Notes: generated by a model from the sequence alone, not told the origin. DNA of 64,000 nt from Przewalskia tangutica (GCA_029844215.1 CM056726.1:76375548-76439547), one strand, 5' to 3'. Numbered from the stretch's first letter, positions 24,133 to 35,984 are shown. Translations and numbers: made by a program.

Positions 24133-25460
24133 AGAGGCAATTTGAGGATCCGGTTTTGATTCGCATCGTGATACTCTTCGTGAGGGCAAGGGTCCTTGAG
24201 TAGCACGATGGGGTGCTAAGGTTTGAGGCGTGTTGTATGTTCCGGATATTTCGTGACTTCCGGCGAGTTCTTGGGGAAGCACACGCGTAGCGTTACTCTA
24301 TCCATCCGTGGTCGACCAAGATGTACCACGACCTTAGATCGTGTATTGGTGGGATAGCTTGAAGAGGACGTTGCGAGTTCGTAGCTCGATTGCGTGTTGT
24401 CGGCGGTGAAGGTAGAGCACGAGGCCGGTGGTTTGTTGCGAGCGATTGAGATCGACACGGAAGTGGGAGGTGATCAACATGGACTTTATCACGGGATTAC
24501 CTCGCACTCGGAGAGACATGATTCTATATGGGTTATCGCCGACAGTGAGGATTATGCGAACTTTATATCCGAGATCGCCGATCGCATGGAGTCCCTATTT
24601 CGATCATATCGCATGAGGAGCCCGGTTCTGGCTAACTTCGGAGTTCTTTCCGAAGGGTTTAGGGACGCAGTGAGCTCGAGTAGTGCATTCCATCCACGAT
24701 GCACGGACAAGCGGCGCACTATCCGCACTCGAGGATATGTGCGAGCCTGTGTTATCGACTTCAGGGGTAGCTGGGAGGATCATTTGCCTCTAGTTGAGTT
24801 TGCGTACAATAATAGCTACCACTCCAGTATTCAGATGGCGCCTTATAGGCCTTGTATGGGAGGAAGTGCAGATCGCCGATAGGTTGGTTTGATGTAGGCG
24901 AGTGCGATTAGTGGGACGGTTGGTGCGTGACGATGGATAAGGTGAAACTTATCCAGAGAGGTTCTTGGCGACTCGAGTCGGCGAAGTCATATGCAGATCA
25001 TCGTCGTCGGCATCTGGAGTTCGAGGTTGATAATTGGGTTTTCCTGAAGGTGTCACCCATGAAGGGTGTAATGAGATTCGGGAGGAAGGAAACTCACCAA
25101 GGTACATTGGGCCCTATCGGATTGTCGCAGGTAGGCAAGGTTGCCTATGAGTTGGAACCGCCGTCCGATGGAGGCGATGCATCCGGTTTTCACGTTTCTA
25201 TCGAGGAGATGTATCGGGGATCCATCTAGGGTACACCGATTGACGATGTCAGTGACGAAGGGTTATCGTATGAGGAGATTCCCATAGCGATAGTCGATCG
25301 TCAGGTTAGGCGTCTGCGGACCAAGGACGTGGCTTCCGTCAAAGTCTTGTGGCGGAACGAGCTCAGGGAGGAGATGACGTGGGAAGCTAAGGAGGACATG
25401 AGACAGAAGTATCCTCACCTATTCCCCACACCTCCAGGTAATTCACTTTCCTACTTGTAA
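24133..25460 (+). pseudogene. pol: Pol of element A: integrase and chromodomain, frameshifted
   Basis: The HHCC zinc region (about 24270-24430) is badly broken. The catalytic core shows MDFITGLPRT (first Asp, about 24480), a damaged second block near 24690, and LVEFAYNNSYHSSIQMAPY near 24790-24850. The C-terminal part continues to 25229. After a further shift a chromodomain reads SYEEIPIAIVDRQVRRLR to EEMTWEAKEDMRQKYPHLF (about 25270-25430), ending at a stop at 25458-25460. The chromodomain places the element with chromoviruses (Tekay/Del type), where it is thought to guide insertion to heterochromatin. Confidence 0.85.
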
Positions 25461-25588
25461 ATTTTCATTGCCATATATGCCTAAGTGTTGTTTTGTGGCC
25501 GTATGTGGCATTTGCAAACTGTTTAAGTTTTATCGTTAACTGTCTTGGGAAGGAACATTCGGGACGAATGTTTCTAAGGAGGGGAGAA
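25461..25588 (+). promoter_or_regulatory. A 3' untranslated stretch, hairpin and polypurine tract
   Basis: After the pol stop, a perfect hairpin (arms AACATTCG 25554-25561 and CGAATGTT 25565-25572, loop GGA) is followed by the purine run AAGGAGGGGAGAA (25576-25588) abutting the LTR. The purine run primes plus-strand DNA. The hairpin recurs in almost every element here. Confidence 0.85.
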
Positions 25589-27970
25589 TGTTATACCCCG
25601 TATTTCCAGAGTATGTACGTAAGGGTGTACGTATAAAAGTTTAGCCTTAGTTAGGCATTATGGACGAAAACGTTTGTGCACAACTCACTAAAAGAATCGT
25701 TTTTCGACGAAACGTTTTACTAAACTCGCGTAGGGTAAATTCCGGCTATGTCAATTATAATTTTTGCGAATTTTTGCGAGAGACGAAACATTTTGGACCA
25801 ACGGGAGGGTGACACTTGTCACCCTCATTGGACGGCAAAAATGGGCATTGTTGGCACGTTTTTTGTGCCTTGCACAAAGTCAAGGAGTTGGTAGGATATT
25901 TGTGTAGTAGATGGATAAGGACACTTGGGTGAATCTCCACCCTACACTTGCCTTGCACTTGGCATCATCTTGGCCATTGGTTGGCCATTTCTTGACCTAT
26001 AAATACCCCCCTTAAGATGAAAAGTTCTTCATCCACAAATCATTTCTCCAAGTCTTGAAAAATCCCTCCCCTCTCTTGTAGTGTTTTCGTCCAAACACTC
26101 CCCCTCCCCCCCTTGAGAAAGCCTTGGCCGAATACCCCCCCTCTAAAAGAAGCCCTAGCCAAACACTACCCCTTGGTAGATAATTGTCTTCCAAATACCC
26201 TAGCCCAATTCCCTTATAGTATTTTAGTAGAAGTTGTTGGGAACTTCTAAGGGTTCTTGGAGCTATCGGCGCGTACAAATTAGGAGCTAAACCTTGCTCA
26301 GGAGCGACTTTTAACTTGGATAATTTTGTGCTTACCGAGGTAAATACTCTTGTCCTTCTATTGTAATTGGATATTACATATAAGAATAGTTAAGACTTGA
26401 GTATAAGATATGAAAGAATATTAATGAATAGAATTGAACTGTTATCAAAGTAGAAGGGTTTAAAAGAAGAATAATTGAACTATACTTACTTAGGACTGTT
26501 TTCACAGTAGACTTGAGTAGCTCACCGTGTAGGGAAGTGCTGCCCGATTTTCCGTAGAATAGAGGACCCTCTGCTTAGAACTGTTTACAGAGTAGTCTAG
26601 ACGTTGATAGACGTGTCTGACTATTATAGGTTGATTCTCTGCGCGCGACATATTCAACTTGGCAGGTGGTTTTCGCCGAGAAGGTATGTGATTCTTCCTA
26701 TACTCTTGAGCATGATATTTTAAATATATATAGTACGGTGAGCGTCACGAGTGTTAATCGAATAATAATTACGGCAATGTCTTTTGACTTAAGCCTGAAT
26801 AATAACTACGGCAATGTCTTTTGACTTAAGCCTGAATAATAAAAGATCTTGAAGCATTTCAAAAGAATACTGAATCATTTTTAACAGAAGAGAAACAGTT
26901 GGCTTTTAAAAGCTTAAGAGTTATACTAGCTTTATGGTAAGTTAGGTATAACAACTTAAGAAGGATAAAAAGAACTGTTTACTTATTTGCTTATAAAAAC
27001 CTTGTATTGATTTCTGTAAGGTATAGTAAGATTGATTGATAAATAGACATATTATGATGCTACGTGTGTTAGTGATGTTGTGAAAGGGGGTCATTCTTGT
27101 TGTGCTTACGTTGCTAAACGGTAAGTCAGTTGTACTGTTATTATATCACCTACCCCCTTGACTTATTATACCGAGGGCTTGCCACCCTTGATGCGGGTCT
27201 ATACGGCCTATGCGGTCTGTGAGACTATGCGAAGCTGCGGGAGTTCCAGGATTGATCATTCCGGGTGTTTTAGCGTCGCGAGGATGCCTATGCGGTGCAA
27301 TGTGACTATGCGGTCTATTGAGACTATGCGGACTGCGGAAGTCCAGGACTAGGCACGCATAATGATACTATGGGCGATTGGCCTTGCTTCTATCATTCGC
27401 GGCCTAGGAAAGACCAGTTACATTATATCTATTAGTGTTCTTGTTTGTGATATGACACTATGTGCAATTGAACTGATTGTATTTGCAAATGGTTTTAAAT
27501 ACTTTGATTTCATTTAAGTACTTTACAGTTTCACATACTTGGTACATGTTGTACTGACCTCCTTCGGGGGGCTGCGTTCATGCCGCAGGTAAGGGCAAGC
27601 AGGTGCTAGATCCACATCCTTAGGATCTTTGCTTTGGTGTCGGGAGCTCCATCTTCTCCGGAGGCTCTACTTTTTGGGTATGATCTCCCTGTATTGTAGA
27701 TAGTTTTGTACATTCAGGGTATGGCGGGGCCCTGTCCCGCCATAGTTGTTTACTTCCTTAGAGGTCTGTAGTCCTATTGTACAGTTGGGATGTAACTGCA
27801 AAACTTGGGTTATATATATATGCCGAAAGGCAAGCTTTTCATCAGATAAACTGTTTTCTCTTTTCATAATGTTTCTTGTCTTGTCTTATGTTCCGCTGAT
27901 TACTCTGATTTATGACTACTTGGGTGCCCGGGTAAGGCACCAGTCACGGGCCGCGGAACGGGTCGTGACA
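25589..27970 (+). repeat. A 3' LTR (2382 bp)
   Basis: Complete, TGTTATACCCCG to GTCGTGACA. It holds a U3 palindrome at 25805-25826 (arms GAGGGTGACA / TGTCACCCTC), TATA box 25998-26005, two 37-bp cassettes, and a GCGG minisatellite at about 27181-27345. N pol sequence starts directly at 27971 with no primer site. Confidence 0.92.
25805..25826. promoter_or_regulatory. U3 palindrome of A 3' LTR
   Basis: Ten-base arms GAGGGTGACA and TGTCACCCTC around CT, about 190 bp upstream of the TATA box. Equivalents: 30212-30233, 45137-45158, 62298-62319 and others. It may bind a dimeric transcription factor; that is inference. Confidence 0.6.
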
Positions 27971-29100
27971 GATTGGCTAGCTTCTTACTATTCCAATGTA
28001 GACTGCAGGGAGAGAGTGGTACGGTTCCAGTTTCGTGGCGAGCCGGTTATCGAGTGAGAGGGGAACACTGTGTCGCCGAGGGGTAGGTTTATTTCTTACC
28101 TCAAGGCTAGGAAGATGGTGCAGAAGGGGTATATCTACCATCTCATTCGGGTGTTTGATACTGAGGCTGCGGTACCAGATTTTTGATCGCCCAGAGTCGA
28201 GAGAGTTCCCAGATGTGTTTCCAGACGACCTCCCGGGTATCCCTCCTGAGAGGGAGATAGAGTTTTGTATCGATGTGCTGCCAGACACTCGGCCTATATC
28301 CATTCCGCCATACAGAATGACACCTACCGAGTTGAGAGAGTTGAAGGACCAGCTGAGAGATTTGCTGGAGATGGGCTTCATCAGGCCTAGTGTTTCTCCC
28401 TGGGGAGCGCCGGTATTGTTCGTGAAGAAGAAGAAGGACGGGGCCAGCTGCGCATGTGTGTTGATTACTGAGCGGTGAATAAGGTGACTATTAAGAACGA
28501 ATACCCCGCTTCCTGTGATTGATGATTTGTTCCACCATTGCGAGTGCGAGATGTTTCTCAAGATTGATCTGCGATCGCTATCATCAGTGCGAGTTAGAGA
28601 GGCGGATGTTCCTAGATCGCATTCGAACCGATGCACGCACTATGAGTTCGAGTTATGTCTTTCGGTTTGACCAATGCTCGCGGTATTTATGGACTTGATG
28701 AACCGAGTGTTCAAGCCGTTTTGGATACGTTTGTGATAGTATTCATTGATGACATCTTGGTTTATTCGCTCAGAGCGGGAGCATGCGGAGCATTTGAGAA
28801 TCTGTCTTTGAGAGTTCTCCAGACCAGCGATTATGCGCCAAGTTTTCCAAATGTGAGTTTTGGTTGGCTTCGTGGCTTTTCTCGGGCACATTGTAGCCGA
28901 TGGTATTCGTGGATACGACTAAGATCGGCGATCGAGACTTGGCCTGAACCTCTTACAAGCTGCAGTGCGCGACTTTACGGGCCTTGCGGGTTATTATCGG
29001 CGGTTCGTGGAGAATTTTGCTTCTATTTCTGCACCATTGACTAGGCTGACTCAGAAGGCAGCTAAGTTTTGATGGTGATGCTTGTGATCGTGGTTTTCGC
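27971..29100 (+). pseudogene. pol: Pol of element N: end of protease and reverse transcriptase
   Basis: It begins inside the protease at [12 protein letters not shown], equivalent to 22471 in A. The RT part has [34 protein letters not shown] and [18 protein letters not shown] (to about 28440), then a palm motif [10 protein letters not shown] near 28740-28770. Frames change repeatedly, and several breaks fall on CAG/CTG positions when compared with A. It lacks the N-terminal protease and active site because A's insertion junction removed them. Confidence 0.82.
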
Positions 29101-29149
29101 CATCGATGGAAGAATGACGACCGCCTTGATTCTTACTCTTCGCAGGTCT

Positions 29150-29997
29150 AGACGGTTATGTGGTGTATTATGATGCGTCAGGCATCGGGCTTGGATGTGT
29201 GTTGATGCAGCAGGGTAAGGTTATAGCGTACGCATCTCGGAAGCTCAAGAAGCATGAGAAGAATTACCCCACCCATGATTTGGAGTTGGCAGCGGTGATT
29301 CACGCCTTGAAGATCTGGAGGCACTATTTGTATGGAGTTCATGTGGATATTTACACAGACCACAAGAGCCTCGGATATCTTCAGCAGGAGGCCGAACTTA
29401 CGGCTGAGACGGTGGTTAGAGTTACTCAAGGATTATGATGTCGATATCTGTACCACCAGGAAGGCCAATGTCGTGGCGTATGCCCTTAGTCGTAGGTCGA
29501 TGGGAGTCTATTAGATGTGCGGCCAGAGGAGGGCATGGTCGCGAGTTACATCGGCTAGCGAGCCTTAGAGTCCGACCGATTGGTTACGATAGCGGTGGGG
29601 TTCGGTTCGAGAGGTTGCCGAGTCTTCCATCGCCGAGGAGGTGAAGAGGCGGTTTGAGGATCCGATTTTGACACGGTATCGTGATACGGCTCTTCGTGAG
29701 GGGAAGGGTCCTTTTGAGGTAGCACCTGATGGGGTGCTAAGGTTTGAGGGCAGGTTGTGTGTTCCAGATATTGCAGGACTTCGCGGCGGGTTCTAGGGAA
29801 GCACCGCGGCGTGCGTTACTCTATCCATCCGGGGTCGACAAAGATGTACCACGACCTCAGATCTGTGTATTGGTGGGATGGCCTGAAGAGGGACGTTGCA
29901 GAGTTTGTTGCTCAATGCCCGTATTGTCAGCAGGTAAAGGTAGAGCACCAGAGGCCTGATGGATTATTGCAGACGATAGAGATCCCGACCTGGAAGT
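29150..29997 (+). pseudogene. pol: Pol of element N: RNase H and integrase zinc region, cut by D
   Basis: RNase H reads [26 protein letters not shown] and IYTDHKSL (29160-29438). The integrase N-terminal region reads [15 protein letters not shown] and [15 protein letters not shown] (about 29815-29950), keeping the CX2C pair. It stops after EIPTWK at 29997, just before the catalytic core, where D's LTR starts. The rest of N's integrase should lie beyond D's far end, outside the window. Confidence 0.83.
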
Positions 29998-30403
29998 TGT
30001 TATACCCCGTATTTCCAGAGTATGTACGTAAGGGCATACGTATAAAAGTTTAAGCCTTAAATAGGCAAAGGATCAAAAATTGGTACACAACCCCCGTAAC
30101 GAACTGTTTTCCGACGAAACGTTCTCCAAAACATGCGTAGGGAAAATTACGGCTATGTCATTTATAATTTTTGCGGATTTTTCCGAGAGATGAAACATTT
30201 TGGACCAACGAGAGGGTGACACTTGTCACCCTCAAGTGGACGGCAAAGGGGGCGGTTTGACTTGGATGATTGGCATGGATTTGGGGCCTAAAATGTGGGT
30301 CAATGTTTGTTGAGTGATTTGGGGAGTAGGCTAGGGTGCACTTGTGCAAATCTCCACCTTACACTTGCCTACCACTTGGCTTCATCTTGGCCATTGGTTG
30401 GCC

Positions 30404-30411
30404 TATAAATA
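30404..30411 (+). promoter_or_regulatory. TATA box in D 5' LTR
   Basis: TATAAATA, preceded by CCATTGGTTGG and followed by ACCCCC, as in the A promoter. The downstream hairpin is degraded here (GAAGAGTTATTTCATCC). Confidence 0.65.
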
Positions 30412-32272
30412 CCCCCTTAGTTGAAGAGTTATTTCATCCACACTTGAGCAATTTCCAAGTCTCAAATACTCTCTCCCTTTGAGTGTAGTTCTCGTCCAAA
30501 GCCACCCCATCCCCCTTGAAAAGGCCCTTGGCCGAAACCCCTCTCCCTTTGTAGTGTTCTAGCCGAGAACACACCCCCCTCTCTTGAGTTGTTCTCGTGA
30601 AATACCCCCCCCCCTTGATAGAGAAATACTTCTCCAAGTATTGTTGTAATGCCAAAATACTCTAGCCCAAAACCTTTGTAGTATTTCCAAGTACCCTCTA
30701 TACGAAAAGCCCGGAAAATACTACTATACTTTCCTTTAGCCACTAAACGAAACCCTATGGAAAAATCTTCATAGTTAGTTGAAGTATTAAGTAGAAGTTG
30801 TGTAGAACTTCTAAGGGTTTCTCGGAGCGAATTGGAGCGTGCAGAATAGGAGCTAAACCTTGCTCAGGATCGACATTTTAACTTGGATAATTTTGGGCTT
30901 ATCGAGGTAAATAATCTTGTCCCCCTATTGTAATTGGAAATTACATGTTGTAGTAATATATAGTTGAGTATACTATATATAGAATGTTTAAAGATAAGAA
31001 TTGTTGTAATTAAATAGAAGGATATTAAAGAGGAGAATAGGGTGTATTTCTGATGAACTTGTGTAGTATTACTGTGAAGCGAAATTATACACGGCCGGTT
31101 AGACGTATAACCCCCCCCGGGTTGGCTTGGTAGCCGGCCTCGCTAGCGGAGGAGATTTCCGCGGTTGCGGGGAGGTCTTTGTCGAATTTTACGTAGAATA
31201 TGGAACCGTGTGTTTAGAAGTTAATAGACGTTTGTGGCCTATATAGGTGGAAGTACTACGAGTAGCGTATTCTACTTGAAGAGTGGAAAAGGCTAGCAGG
31301 GTTACAGTACGGTGGAGCGTATTGCTAATTGTCGATAATCGTCGTGAGGTATGTGAACCTCTTCCTATCCTTTCTAGCATGATGTTTTGTAAACTATGTA
31401 GTACGGTAGACGTACATGTGCTAAATGAGTTTGGTTGGTTCAAAACATAGGGTGTTATAATAGCTTTATGGGAAGTTAGTTATAACGACTCTATGTAGGT
31501 AAAAGAATGGTTTATTGATTGTAGAAGTTAAGAGACTTGATCTTGAAAGATAAGAGACTTGACTTAGTTTGACTTGTTATGAATTTTGTTAAAATGTTGT
31601 AAAAACCTCATTCGCGAGTAATGAGTAGTTGGTTTTAAAAGAATAATGTTTCTTGATTCGGAAATGAGAATAAGTGTCGAACAAACCACTGCAGCGTTAA
31701 TAAAGGAAAATGTATTGACAAATAACTAATTTTTATTAAAACCAGTAGAAACCTCCATCTGCATAGAAGCTAAGATAAGACAAGATTGTATTACATTTCC
31801 TAGATCATGGCTGCTGTAACAAGATTGTTATAAACAAGAATAAACGGCTCACACATAAGACTTATGTTACTCAATTGTTTTAAAAGAGATTAAGACTATG
31901 AGTTATGAAACCTTTCTAAAATAAGAGACTTGAGCATTTGAAATTAGGCAAACTTGAACATTTGGAAAATAATGTTGTTACTTGATTTTAAAAAAAAAAA
32001 GAAAAGAAAGTGTTCTGGTTTACTTAAAAATGTGAGTCACTCTGTTTTTAATACTACGGGTATCGGGTGACCTTTATAAAAGAATTGGATCTTTTTAAAG
32101 AATTTAACGTACGTAATACTTTGGGGGTTAGAACCTGGCCTTCGACATAAAATGGAAGTACTTCAAGTTGTGTGTAACTTGCCTATGTTTGCGTGTGATA
32201 GTCTTGTTGTGCAAGTACTGTATTTCTATACCACCGCGTCTCTCGATGGAGGGCCGGCTGATCTGTATGTAT

Positions 32273-32556
32273 GATTCTTTATCGAGTCCCATGGGATGGG
32301 CCGAGACACGTATTCCACCTGATTCTTTATAGAGTCCCATGGGATGGGCCGAGACACGTATTCCACCTGATTCTTTATCGAGTCCCATGGGATGGGCCGA
32401 GACACGTATTCCACCTGATTCTTTATCGAGTCCCATGGGATGGGCGAGACACGTATTCCCGATTCTTTATCGAGTCCCATGGCATGGGCCGAGACACGTA
32501 TTCCACCTGGTTCTTTATCGAGTCCCACGGGATGGGCGGAGACACGTATTCCACAC
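32273..32556 (+). repeat. 48-bp minisatellite in D LTR
   Basis: Nearly six units; starts at 32273, 32321, 32369, 32417, 32461 and 32509. Each has GATTCTTTATCGAGTCCCAT and GAGACACGTATTCC. The fourth is 44-45 bp because of small deletions. Repetitive frames on both strands (32128-32681) come from this array. Confidence 0.92.
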
Positions 32557-33168
32557 GATTTATACCTAGACTGCTGGCAGTGAGGAAGGAGTTCCACGGG
32601 CATGAGGGATGACTTTGAGGGCGTGAGTCCCTGACTTGACATGACTGCTTTTATATTTGTGAACTGTAGTTTTGTTATCATACATGTCTCCTGTTTTTAG
32701 ATAGACTGTTATGATTTCATTTACAGTATTTTCAGTTTCACATACTTGGTACTTGTTGTACTGACCTCCTTGAGGCTGCGTTCATCACGTAGGTAAGTAC
32801 ATCGGTTGTGGATCCTCGCTCATAGGATCACAGTTCAGCGTGTTGGGAAGCCCCGTTTCTTCGGAGGCTTATCTTTTGGTATGTTACCCTGAGTCTGTAG
32901 GTTCTTGTACATTCAGGGGTATGGCGGGGCCCTGTCCCGTCATAGTTGTTGTCACTTCTTAAAGGTGCAGTAATCTTGTTGTGGCGAGTTTGTAAAAGGA
33001 TAATTGTTCGGGTTTTATGTATATATCTGAGGCAAGCTATTTTGGTTGCTTTGTTTATTTATCATGTCTCTTGATTCATGTTTATGTTTTATTTCCTGAT
33101 TTTCTCGATGTTGTATCACTAGGGTGCGGGTAAGACACGATCCACGGGCGGGTTGGTCGTGACAAAAG

Positions 33169-33179
33169 TGGTATCGAGC
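33169..33179 (+). other. D primer binding site
   Basis: TGGTATCGAGC after the AAAG spacer, again missing one base at the CAG of the tRNA-Met complement. Confidence 0.8.
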
Positions 33180-33363
33180 GATTAATCCTCGGAAAGTGTC
33201 TGCACCGTGTCTAGTAGAGTCTTGATTATCGATGTGTTGTGCACCACATCTATAATCGTGAGGTGCGAGACATTTAGGATTAGTTTCCATTCTTCTCATT
33301 ACGAGATCGTGCCTTGAGCGTGTTATAAGTTGGACCCCTCCGACGTATTTCGTTTTTACGATT

Positions 33364-33440
33364 ATGCCTCGCGAAGGCAGCGAGCCGGGAGGGCAAGCGT
33401 GAGAAGGAAGGCTGCGAGTAGAGCACGGAGGGTTACCAGG
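33364..33440 (+). pseudogene. gag: Gag of element D, first part
   Basis: The start is MPREGSEPGGQA, 199 nt after the LTR. The frame meets a stop after 12 codons because of missing bases compared with N and A. It reaches GGGTTACCAGG, where E is inserted. The continuation begins at 43219 with the same CCAGG. Confidence 0.75.
33436..33440 (+). repeat. Target site duplication of E, left copy (CCAGG)
   Basis: CCAGG lies directly before E; the same five bases follow E at 43219-43223. Removing E and one copy restores gag sequence that aligns with A. Confidence 0.88.
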
Positions 33441-35847
33441 TGTCACGACCCGTTCCGGGGCCCGTGACTGGTGCCTTACCCGGGCACCCAAGTAGTCATA
33501 CATCAGAGAACAATCAGCGGAATATAAAACAAGACATGCAACATGATATAACTAGAACATTTTATCTGAAGAAAAAGGTTGCCTTTCGGCATATATACAT
33601 AAACCAAGTTTTGCAGTTACATCCCAACTGTACAACATGACTACAGACCTCTAAGGAAAATAACAACTATGGCGGGACAGGGCCCCGCCATACCCTGTAC
33701 AAACTATCTACAACAGGAGATCATACCCAGTAGAGCCTCCGGAGAGAGTGGAGCTCCTGACACCAACGTAGAGATCCTAAGGATGTGGATCTAGTACCTG
33801 CTTCCCTCTAGAACCTGCGGCATGAACGCAGCCCCCCGAAGGAGGTCAGTACAACAGGTACCAAGTATGTGAAACTATAAAGTACTTTTAAATGAAATCA
33901 AAGTATTCAAAAACCTTTTCACAAATACATTCAGTTCAATTGCACATAGTGCCACATCACAACAATAACAGTAATAGGAAAACTGTAACAGGTCTAGTCT
34001 AGGCCGCGAATGATCGAAGCAAGGCCAACCGCCCATAGTATCATTCTGCGTGCCTAGTCCTGGACTTCCGTAGTCCGCATAGGTCACACACAGACCCGCA
34101 TGAGGTATTCCCCCGCATCGGGGGTAGCTAGCCCCGGTACCCTCCTGGACTTCGCGGTCGCATAGCCTCGAAGACCGTAGTCCGTGGACGCATAGGGCAT
34201 CCCCCGCATCGGGCTAAACACCCGGAATGATCAATCCTGGAGCATACCGCAGCTCCGCATAGTCTCATAGACCGCATAGGCCGTATAGACCCGCATCAAG
34301 GGTGGCAAGCCCTCGGTATAACAAGTCAAGGGGGTAGGTGATACAATAACAGTACAACGGACTTACCGGTTAGCAACGTAAGCCTGGCAAAGAATGACCC
34401 CCTTTCACAACATTACGGACAATTAACACATGCAGTATCATAGTATGTCTACCTATCAACCAATCTTACTACACTTAACAGAAATCAATACAAGGCTTTT
34501 ATAAACAAACAAGTAAACAGTTCCTTTTATCATTCTTAAGTTGTTATACCTACTTCCCATAAAGCTAGTATAACTCTTAAGCTTTTGTTTTAAAACCAAA
34601 TATTACTCTTCTGTTAAAAAATGATTCATTATTCCTTTGACATACTTCAAGGTTCTTATTATTCAGGCTTAAGTCAAAAGACATTGCCGATTATCATATG
34701 TACGACTACCGTACTTAACATATCATGCTCAAGGGTATAGGAAGGATCACATACCTTCTCGGCGAAATCCACCTGCCAAGTCGAGTATGTCGCGCGCAGA
34801 GAATCAGCCTATAATAGTCACAGACAACTATCAAAGTCTAGACTATTCTGTAGGTCATTCTAAACAGAGGGTCCTCAATTCTACGGAAAGTCGGGCAGCA
34901 CAACCCTACCCGGTGAGCTATATATAAGTCTACTGTGAAAACAGTCCTATGTAAATCTGTCAGATATTCTTCTTTTATACCCTTCTAAGGTTTTACAGTT
35001 CAATTCTATTCTTAACAAACCTTCTAAGTATTTATACTTATTTCAATACTTCTACAGTATGCATTCTTTAATTACAAAAGAGGGTTAGGATTATTTACCT
35101 CGATAAGCCCAATAATATCCAAGTAAAAAGTCGATCCTGAGCGAGGTTTAGCTCCTAATCCAAAGCTCCAGGTGCTCAAGAATCCTTAGAAGTTTCTCAC
35201 AACTTCTACTAAGTACTAAGGGATTTGGGCTAGGTTAAATTGGGCATTATAACAATACTAGAAGGCAACTTTTCTACCAAGGGAGGGTAGGTTTCGGCTA
35301 GGCTAGGGGTGGGGTAGCCTCGGCCAAGCTTCTCGAGGGAGGGGTGTGTTGGACGAATTGCTCACAAGGGAGAGGGAGGGTTTTCAAGACTTGAAAGCTT
35401 TAGTGGATGAAGAACTCTTCATCTCAAGAGGGGTATTTATAGGTCAAGACATGGCCAACCAATGGCCAAGATTTAGCCAAGTGCTAGGCAAGTGTAAGGT
35501 CAAGATTAGGGCAAGTGTACCTAGCCAACTTGCACACAAAATATCTATCCAACTTTATGACAAGGCTTGGCATCCAATCGGCCCTATTGCCGTGACAAGT
35601 CCACCAATGAGAGGGTGGAAAGTGTCGCCCTCTCATTGGTCCAAAGTGTTACGTCTCTCGGAAAAATCCATAAAAATAAGAAATGACATAGCGGAATTTA
35701 TCCTATGAAAAGGCGTGGAAACGTTTCGCCGGAAAACCGTTAAGCTTTGTGAGTTGTGCCTAAAAATCGTCCAAGGCCTAACTTTAAGACCAAAACTTTT
35801 TGTACGTATTCCTTTACGTACATACTCTGGAAATACGGGGTGTAACA
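33441..35847 (-). repeat. E 3' LTR (2407 bp)
   Basis: Minus-strand head at 35847 and tail at 33441. TATA box at 35434-35441 (minus), GATGAAGA/TCTTCATC hairpin at 35406-35423, GCAT-rich minisatellite about 34070-34300, and one 37-bp cassette at about 34657-34690. No gene. Confidence 0.92.
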
Positions 35848-35882
35848 TTCTCCCCTCCTTAGAAACATTCGTCCCGAATGTT
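35848..35882 (-). promoter_or_regulatory. E polypurine tract and hairpin
   Basis: The minus strand reads AAGGAGGGGAGAA (35848-35860), identical to A. The hairpin arms are at 35864-35871 and 35875-35882 (AACATTCG / CGAATGTT). Confidence 0.85.
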
Positions 35883-35984
35883 CCTTCCCAAGACAGATAA
35901 CGATAAGGTTCTTCAAAACTTAAACAGTTTGCAAAAGCCACACACGGCCATAAACAACACTTAGGCATAAACGATAATGAAGAT

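Larger units (their letters stand above)
18331..27970 (+). mobile_element. Element A: autonomous Tekay-like chromovirus, nearly complete
   Basis: Truncated 5' LTR, primer site, gag, protease, RT, RNase H, integrase, chromodomain, polypurine tract and complete 3' LTR are in order. The interior is 4937 bp. The two LTRs are nearly identical over about 2.2 kb, so insertion was recent. The first 132 bp of the 5' LTR are gone. Frame breaks in RT and integrase make it non-functional as written, although some breaks look like sequencing error. Confidence 0.92.
15475..29997 (+). mobile_element. Element N: autonomous-type element split by A, cut by D
   Basis: The 5' LTR, primer site and first 32 codons of gag (15475-18330) lie left of A. 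A pol fragment beginning inside the protease (27971-29997) lies right of A. I join them as one element because orientation and family agree and A ends exactly at an LTR terminus at 27970. The gag-to-protease part is missing. D interrupts the integrase at 29998. That the two parts belong to one copy is inference. Confidence 0.6.
29998..33164 (+). repeat. D 5' LTR (3167 bp)
   Basis: TGTTATACCCCG to GTCGTGACA. Contents in order: U3 palindrome 30212-30233, TATA box 30404-30411, C-rich 5' leader, GTACGGTAGACGTAC at 31401-31415, long-LTR module about 31655-31855, 48-bp minisatellite, and the conserved tail from about 32680. No gene. Confidence 0.92.

Noticed and set aside
32128..32681. Long repetitive frames on both strands, including one of 151 codons
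   Set aside because: They are produced by the 48-bp minisatellite, whose length is a multiple of three. All overlapping frames show the same repetition and none has a family feature.
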